This document shows positions 57,371-64,000 of a stretch of DNA of 64,000 nucleotides, piece after piece (position 1 is the stretch's first letter; every line of letters begins with the position of its first letter). Position numbers and translations under genes: made by a program. The DNA comes from Lutjanus erythropterus. Taxonomy: Eukaryota > Chordata > Actinopteri > Lutjaniformes > Lutjanidae. A model generated the notes under the pieces. The model had not been told where the DNA came from and ran no database searches. It saw nothing but the letters and a program-made list of their open reading frames with translations. The stretch spans positions 8,083,132 through 8,147,131 of the forward strand of contig CM034595.1 in NCBI GenBank assembly GCA_020091685.1, written 5' to 3'.

Positions 57371-58740
57371 CAAAAATGAGTGAATAATATATTTTTAAAT
57401 CTGGACGAGGCTTTGAGCCGTGAGTGAAAATATGTCAGATAAGTCTAATGATTCAACTGCAGACTAGGTTCTTGTTCATCACAGAGATTTAAACATAAAT
57501 GAGTTCTTACAGAATTACAAAGTCTGATTTTTTTGGGCTACATTTTAAGGTTGTGTCAGTGTAATCCTTTCCAGTGCTCACCGTTTTACTGAGGGTGCCT
57601 GGGTTTAACATGATCACTGTTGCATATTTTTCTCCTCCAGACTTCACTAACTCCTGTCAAGTGTCCCACTAATCTGAAAAATCTGCCGATTCAGCATTTG
57701 TGGTAAAAATTCTTCTGGTATGAAGAGTAGCAGGCAGGTGAAAATACCATGAGGTTAAGCAGATCTGCAACTTTAAACAATGAAACAGCTTCAGCCGAGG
57801 TTATTATGCAGTGCAGCATAGTCTGAACACCAGTTCAATGGAAAAAGTCGAGATGAGTGGAGCTTATAACAATTATGTTTTCCATTTCCTCTTATTGCTG
57901 TTCAGCAGAATTGTTTCAGCAAAACAATCTAAAAAACAATTCTGACCCATGAATGAGATGGTGTTTAAGCTGAGGAACTGATAAATGGAAGTCAATGTGA
58001 AGGAAGCGAATATGCAAAGGACAATTAAACTCCGATCTCTGTGCTTCCCCCAATATGGCTGCAATCTGCTGTGAATTAACAGTTAGCCCTGGGTGATCAT
58101 TACCCAAGCACCCCCTCTGTGGGAGGCTGGCACTGACTAACTGACAGATCTGTGGTAAGAGAGTGTTGAAATGTAAGTTTAAACTCCCTCTCACTTCTCT
58201 GTGGAAGTGTGAAATAGTAATTATTTGGCACATTTCATTGCTCTCATTCAGACAGAACAACACATATAGCATTTTATTTATTTGGCACTGAATTAAACTC
58301 TTTGTTTTTAAATGTGGCTCAGTTATTAAAGTTGAAAGTAAAAGGACAAAGCGGAGCAAAATGCATTAGCATGACTGTTGTGGAGGAGATTGGCCGACAC
58401 TACCAGGAAGCAACGGTCCTTTAGAACAAAACACACTGTGTGTATGACAGGGGGTTCTCTTGTGGTGTCGTGCAGGATGTGGAACACAGCGCTGGGATTT
58501 TTCTAGAGGTGCACTGAGAAAATAACCTCAGTAGCAGTACCAGTCCAGCAACATACTGCAACCTTGATGCCAAGAATGAGCATGTTTTGCAGACCTGCTG
58601 CTCGTCTGCTCAGAGCAGGTCAACAACTGGTCCAGTCTGGTCTCATCCCAACTCATCAGACACCAGCATTTTGTCAAAACACCGTAGTGACTTAAAGAGA
58701 TGCAAGGGGCTTTCAACATAGTGAAAAGAGAGAGGAAGTA
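57371..58740. other. Intergenic, nothing recognised
   Basis: The 147-codon minus frame at 57916-58359 has no recognisable domain, signal or splice context. It is the longest frame here, but I do not call it a gene. Confidence 0.45.
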
Positions 58741-58950
58741 GGTGGGGTGGATGGGTCACACAAACTCAGGACTTCCACCCAGGAGACCAGTCTTAAAAGA
58801 TACACATAACATTATGTAATTTATGGGACTTTTGTGTTGCAAGTCACTTAAGCGTAACAAACACTTTAACCCCAAACATACTCTTAAACCTACCCATGTA
58901 GTTTTTGTGTCTACATCTAACCGTAACCTTTCCACAAGACACACCCATGT
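58741..58950 (+). repeat. MITE family F fragment
   Basis: 'ggtggatgggtcacacaaac' and 'cttccacccaggagaccag' match the internal part of the 51.4-kb element, followed by 'attatgtaatttatggg' and a C-rich 'aaccccaaacat' segment. Ends not found. Confidence 0.6.
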
Positions 58951-59040
58951 AAACCAAAATCACACAATCCCTTTTTTTCATCCTTTCACTTTCATTAATC
59001 AGCTGATCATACAAAAAAGCCCCACAAATTTATTCCAGTC

Positions 59041-59700
59041 ATGGGATAGACAACACAGATTATGGTACCTCATTTCAGTACCACACATCTGAGTGGTTGA
59101 TTTAAATAGTTGCCTTCTGGTGTGGATGTTACGAACATAGCACCCTCTCTACATGGTTCTGGCAGCAGGTGGCAGGTAGCCCTATCTATGTTAAACACAG
59201 TTGAAATGCTAGGCTTAACTGTCTTGAAACAATTCCAGCATCGGGTGGGATTGTCCAAGAACTTGGTGAAGAACAAGTACACAAAGAGAATTTCATTATG
59301 AAGAAAAGAGGGTTACAGACTGGTGGCGGTGGTGTTTTTTATTTGTATTTGGATTAATTTGCCTCAGCATTCAACTAGTTTGCACCCACCAGGACTTACT
59401 GAACAGCAGCTGGCTGCAGTCTACAGCTGCACTCTGTGCATTTATTTCAGTTTAATATGGATGATGTTGAGGATAGAGAGTGTCTCGCTGATGATGATGG
59501 CACGTCCAAAAAAAGCAGGTAAGCATCAGCAAACACCTTGAATTCTGCGTCGTTTTTAGATGTTTACTTGTATCGAGTGGCTACTTTACGTGACGTGGTA
59601 TCAGGTGTGGGGTATCGGAGTAGTTTTATGTGTACAAGTACGAGTATGTGAGGACAGTACCCGATGATGGTATTGATGCATCCCGGTTTTTCACTATTTT
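59041..59700 (+). mobile_element. Decayed DNA-transposon repeat, copy 2 (hAT-like?)
   Basis: It aligns to 6600-6830 on its left. The right part carries 'tggtatcaggtgtggggtat' and 'tgtgtacaagtacgagtatg', then 'tattgatgcatcccgg', phrases common in fish hAT-like elements. Around 59458-59519 a short frame encodes MDDVEDRECLADDDGTSKKS and is followed by 'aggtaagc', a good splice-donor match, so this may be the first coding exon of a dead transposase. The class is inferred. Confidence 0.5.
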
Positions 59701-60833
59701 GTTTTATGCTGCAGCCCTACATTAAATATGACATTTAACTTTAGTCTCTGATTTTGTTTAATAACCACTAATAAATATAACATAAAAGTAAAAGTAAAAA
59801 ATAGATTTTGAGCATGTAGAAAAAAAAACATTCATGCTGAACCATGTACTGTGTTTGCAGGAAGTCAAATTATTTCCATGCAGTTCTGTGTTATCATATC
59901 ATGATGTGTTTTCACATTAGGTCTTCAGACACTGGCCACTTCAAATTAAACTGATACTAAAAAGGTACAAAAGTACAATTTCCAGTTGTGGCAATCTATA
60001 TTCAAACTAGCCCGGCACCTGCGTCGTGTGGTGAAAAATACCCCAGGAAGAAGCACTGATCAATCATCATGCCACAAAGAGACTGCAGGTGACATGCTTG
60101 CCAGGTGAACCTTAAAATATACATGCAGCCATATATCATGAGCATGACAGGTACATTAGAGAGAGGCACAGGAGTGCGAGAAAGTCAGTGTCGAGTTAGT
60201 CCGCAGTCACACACGCTGTCAGAAACACACACTTTATTTCCTGCTGGCCATGAGTGCTTGACTGACTGAGAAAATATGATAAATATGAAACACATTCTCA
60301 TATGCTCATGTAGGGTGAAGCTATACATTCAGTCCCGCTCTGCCAGAGAGAGTTCTCACTAATACACAGGATACACAGGATACATACATTTACCCCAGAC
60401 CAGCCAGGACAAATTCATACTCAACTCAATACAATGTTTCAACAGAAACACACATTTATGAGGTCATCTTTCACCACGTGTCTTCTCTGTTTTTACCACA
60501 GCACTGAAAAAATGTCTGCCCAAATTCAGACAAAAGCTTTTTGTATATGAACATTGTTATGATAACAACAAGCAAATCTGGGCGCCAGGGTCATACAGAT
60601 ATGATTTTCAGTTGTTACTCTTCAAGTCAGGATACTTCACAACCATTTGTTTTTAGATAAAAACAAAAAGACTTCAAGAAATTCTTGTTTAGTGGAGTTA
60701 CTCTGATTACTTGAAAATAGTTTGTAAGAATTGAACTGAACTACAAAATCATAAACATATACATACGTACATGCAGCAATGTCACTTATATCAACAGAAC
60801 CAATAGACGGCATATACAGCAGAGAGTCACATA
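59701..60833. other. Intergenic, nothing recognised
   Basis: No repeat copy or plausible gene. A tandem 'gatacacaggatacacagg' pair lies near 60366. Confidence 0.5.
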
Positions 60834-60980
60834 AAGTCATAACGCTGAGTTTAAAAGTCAGGATTCTGAGTTTTGAGTCGGAAATCTGCAAATAATGTCT
60901 GAATTCTGGGTTTAAAGTCAAAATTCTGACTTAAAAGTTGGAGTTTAAAGCCAGAATTGTGAGAATAAAATCACATTTTC
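60834..60980. repeat. GAATTCTGAG-type minisatellite, second tract
   Basis: Units such as 'aaagtcaggattctgagttt', 'aaagtcaaaattctgac' and 'agccagaattgtgagaata' match the unit at 3830-4300. Confidence 0.75.
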
Positions 60981-61827
60981 ACTCCTAGTTAAGCTACCAG
61001 ACTGCTGTCTGTAGCCTTATACAGTATTTAACAGACAGATAAGACAGTGTCAGTATCAGTCTTGTCATCTCAACTCTCCACCGGAAAGTAAATCAGCATA
61101 TTGCCCAGTGTGTTGAACCATTCCCACAAAATAAACACAGCACACCAGAGTATCTGTGTCCCTTGTATAATATAACCCAAAATAAGGCTGGCTAAGACAT
61201 GTTAACGACAGTCTTAAGACCATCATCAGATAATAATGTATACTAAAAATAAGACTTTACAATATAAATATAAGATTATCTCAGACAGAAATAATCTCAC
61301 ATTGAATCACTTGTTCACAAGCTTTATGAAGCTTTATAAAGACCTGTGTCCACTCCAGCACTCAGAGCCAGTGAACATCACACCTTATGTAGTTAGTGCT
61401 GTGTCAAACAGAGGAGACCCACAGACTATTACACCATAAAAGAATTAGTTTTTCCAACCTGCTACATTAGCATAAGACTGAAGTACTGAATGTGATTTAG
61501 TTAAATGGTTTTATAGGGAGGGAGGTGATTGGAGGCAGTGAGGGAGGAGGAGGAGGCCTCTGTCAACACGTCTCTCATCAGCAGCCATAAAGCACACGAT
61601 GTGTAAAGTATGTGTACAGCTCAGTCAGTGTCCTGATGCTTCAAACAGTATAGTAACATGACAGTAATAATATACATGACAGTATTAAAATACTTGATAG
61701 TATATTAAATAGTGGATGTAGTCTCTGTGATGTCACACACAGGTTTCTAAGGAGCAAATGTGAAGTTCAGTGGGGTGGCTCTGGCAGTGTTCGCAGTGAC
61801 TGACTCAGTTAACTCCCAGCTAATCAC
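60981..61827. other. Intergenic, nothing recognised
   Basis: Contains a GGAGGAGG stretch near 61545 and 'acatgacagtaataatatac' repeats near 61655. No gene. Confidence 0.5.
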
Positions 61828-61915
61828 AAAAAAGAAATTCTGAGAATCAACAAAGAATTCTGTGTATGAAGTCAGAATTCTGAGAATAAAGCCAGAATTC
61901 TTAGTTCAATAGGAG
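61828..61915. repeat. GAATTCTGAG-type minisatellite, third tract
   Basis: 'gaaattctgagaatcaac', 'aagtcagaattctgagaata' and 'aagccagaattctta' are the same unit as at 3830-4300, about 900 bp after the second tract. Confidence 0.75.
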
Positions 61916-62133
61916 AATTTAGCAAGTTCAATCAGTTCTTGTGCACTATTTTCTAGTACTGGAAGTACCTACACTAAACTTACTTAAAGACAAATGGCAG
62001 CTGGACATCCTGACTTATAAGCATAGCAACTGAAACTCACATGCATACTGCCCTGGCACCCAAATTTGCTCATTTTTATGCTGTCAGGTGACACATTATA
62101 AAGAACAAGAAAGTCCATGTTTAGAGGCGTTGT

Positions 62134-62454
62134 GGTGGATGGATGGGTCAAACGAACATGACTTTTACCCAGGACACCAGGGTTTGTGTACCGTGTGAAA
62201 CCAAAAGTAGGCTGTGCAACATGTGTATAAAATGTGTGTTATGTAAAGACCATGTGTGTGTATGTAATGTTAACCATGTCTTTTTCCAAAATCTAAACAA
62301 GTAGTTTTGTGCTTTTATTTTGCAAATCTATCTGGACATTGAGTAGTGTTAATTTGACCGCAGAGTCCTGGAAAATTGATACTAAAGTGGTACCTACAGC
62401 ATCACAGTTTGAAGTGCAGGGCCACTGACCGCTGCTGACAGAAAAAATAAGAAC
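62134..62454 (+). repeat. MITE family F fragment with right end
   Basis: 'atggatgggtcaaacgaac' and 'acttttacccaggacaccag' are the family's internal phrases. The right side 'gtacctacagcatcacagtt', 'tgaagtgcagggccactgac' matches 51847-51889. The terminal TGGGGGTGAGAAC has decayed to 'aaaaataagaac'. Confidence 0.65.
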
Positions 62455-63344
62455 AAACGTACGAAGATATGAATGTACAGTGGGATTGTCACCGTCAAAA
62501 TCTGTTGTATGATAAGTGGAAAGGTTTATATCGTTTATATGTTCTTATAGAAGAGCTCATGCTTTTGTGTTTGCTTTTGTGTTTTTTAGCAGTTCCTCTT
62601 TGATTTGTGGGCTGTTCTGTGATTGCACTGCAGAGGGAGATAAAAATAACCAAAGAAACGTGTCAGCGTTCATCTTGAAAACCAAGGCTGCAGCCAATCA
62701 TGCTACAGTCTTTCATCAATCTGTACTGTCTACTGCACACAGGAGACTTTTCTACCCTGAATTTAGCCTTTAATACTTCCTCCCAGGCACTGTGTGGAGA
62801 GCACCAGCCCTGGGGAGATCAAGAAATGTCTTCAATTTAAGGAACAAAAGTTCCCCCCATCACTGTCATTCTGCCACCATCAACTTTGTTGAGTGGTCTG
62901 ACATGGAGAACAGTGGGGAAAAAAAAGACAAGAGCAGCTAGGCAGTCGTGCATATGCATGACTCCAAAAGTAGATACTGGGAGAAGTTAGCTTTCAGGGC
63001 TTTCTGGCAGAAAACCTTTAACAAGTCGGTTGGTTGGTTGTTATTTGTCATGGTTTTGCTAACTGTGCTTCTGTGCTGTTGCCTCTGCTGATTGGATCTG
63101 CTTTGTGCTTCTGTTTGTGGTTATGTGCTTTGGTCTGTCTTGTCTTTTCTGTTTGTGTGTTTGCAGAGTCTGTTTTCTTAATGTTTTTGGTGTTATGGTT
63201 ATGTCATTGTTTTACTAATGGTACTATGTGCTACTGTCTTTGCTTATGTGCCCTTATATGGATATTCCATCAATCTGTTTATTCCTGTGCTTTTGTATGT
63301 TATTTTAATGTCTTTTTCTTTTACATATATATGTATTTATATAT
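62455..63344. other. Intergenic; T/G-biased stretch at 63030-63320
   Basis: The 146-codon frame at 63034-63474 is very rich in Cys, Leu, Phe and Val because the DNA is T/G-biased with many 'tgtgct' and 'tttgtgt' phrases. It would look like membrane segments but has no other support. Not called a gene. Confidence 0.45.
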
Positions 63345-63610
63345 AGCTATCAGATGTGTCTCAACCATAACATGTAGCTCTTCAAAATCAAAGACAAATA
63401 CAAATTATGGTTTAAAAATGTGTATTTTGATTAGTATTAGTATTAGTAGAACTCTGAGACACTTTAAAAAATAAAATGGCTGCTCACTATGACTATGCAG
63501 TGAAATGGAAAAAAATGTAACATTTTGTCAACTCTGTAAGTCTACATTTAATAAAAAATGTCATCACTAGGAGGCTGGACCATTATAGCCAAGAGTTTGA
63601 TCTTTTCAAT
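63345..63610 (+). repeat. Dispersed repeat family G, copy 2
   Basis: Partner of 56590-56862 in opposite orientation: 'atcagatgtgtctcaaccat', 'tgtgtattttgatta', 'gaactctgagacacttt', 'aacattttgtcaactctgta'. 'gtattagtattagtag' is a small expansion absent from the partner. Confidence 0.85.
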
Positions 63611-64000
63611 TATATTTTCCCAGCATGATTGAGAATGAGTGAAATAAACAATTTGCTTATAATGCACAGTAGACTGGTTAGGACTGTTTTGGAGACTCAG
63701 GGAAAGAGCAGTGTATATATTCTCATGCTGTGCTCTTATTCCCTAGATGCAGAACAGTGGTGTTTTTTAAATCCCAGGTTTACAAATCTGCTTTGCCGGA
63801 TTTACAATTAAAAAGAGAAAAATAACACCCGGGAGTAAAACATACAAGAGAGAAAAATAAATCTCAGAATGAACCACAATAACAAGGGATTAGGAGGAAA
63901 ATAAGACCAGTGTACAGAGTAAGAGCATCAGTAAGAATATAAGCCGCTAATGCAACCAGATAAGTTATCGCTGCACAGGAAAATGTGCCAGAAGTTTGGT
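63611..64000. other. Intergenic, nothing recognised
   Basis: AT-rich with no repeat copy or open frame of interest. Confidence 0.5.

Noticed and set aside
57916-58359. 147-codon minus-strand open frame
   Set aside because: No recognisable domain or codon structure; compatible with chance in a 64-kb window.
63034-63474. 146-codon hydrophobic frame resembling a multi-span membrane protein
   Set aside because: The hydrophobicity comes from T/G-biased DNA, and its 3' end runs into the family G repeat.

Overview
The window looks like intergenic or intronic DNA from a ray-finned (teleost) fish, most likely a percomorph. The evidence is an AT-rich background, the absence of any long intact reading frame, vertebrate-type microsatellites, and a dense set of decayed transposons whose sequences I recognise as typical of teleost genomes (Tc1-like DNA transposons, L2/CR1-type LINEs with microsatellite tails, hAT-like non-autonomous elements, foldback MITEs and a SINE-like repeat). 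I found no host protein-coding gene, no tRNA or rRNA gene, and no bacterial-type operon or CRISPR array. Family assignments come from memory and internal comparison, not from a database search.

Layout. 0-15 kb: dispersed repeats (1.1, 2.0, 6.5, 8.7-9.7, 11.0-13.1 kb), a 20-bp-unit degenerate minisatellite (3.8-4.3 kb) and three foldback elements (5.9, 7.9, 14.2-14.9 kb). 15-23 kb: a long AT tract abutting a broken Tc1-like transposon (17.28-18.39 kb), two more copies of the 5.9-kb foldback family, a GTGGCAT-motif minisatellite and an hAT-like fragment with a hairpin. 23-29.7 kb: sparse repeats and long unique-looking stretches. 29.7-31.2 kb: a 5'-truncated L2/CR1-like LINE with readable reverse-transcriptase motifs. 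31.8-41.8 kb: a SINE-like copy, a short tandem array, a CTAGC-rich minisatellite, and a second, minus-strand LINE abutting a second Tc1-type relic. 42.4-43.2 kb: an hAT-type element with a near-perfect 8-bp target duplication and a foldback MITE inside it. 45-50 kb: a LINE fragment, a SINE apparently split by an insertion, microsatellites, and a CGATTAATC-type MITE. 51-55.4 kb: a LINE 3' fragment and a cluster of long-inverted-repeat MITEs. 56-64 kb: several dispersed repeats, including an inverted pair (56.6-56.9 and 63.3-63.6 kb).

Nothing suggests genes working together as a system. The transposase and reverse-transcriptase remnants are all disabled by stops, frameshifts, deletions or truncation. 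The most informative observations are structural: nested insertions, composite junctions, and several multi-copy inverted-repeat families reconstructable from this window alone. Several stretches without recognised repeats (near 10.6, 15.7, 28.6, 37.0, 43.7 and 52.9 kb) carry AATTA-rich or GC-balanced sequence and could be conserved regulatory DNA, but that can only be tested by alignment to other fish.
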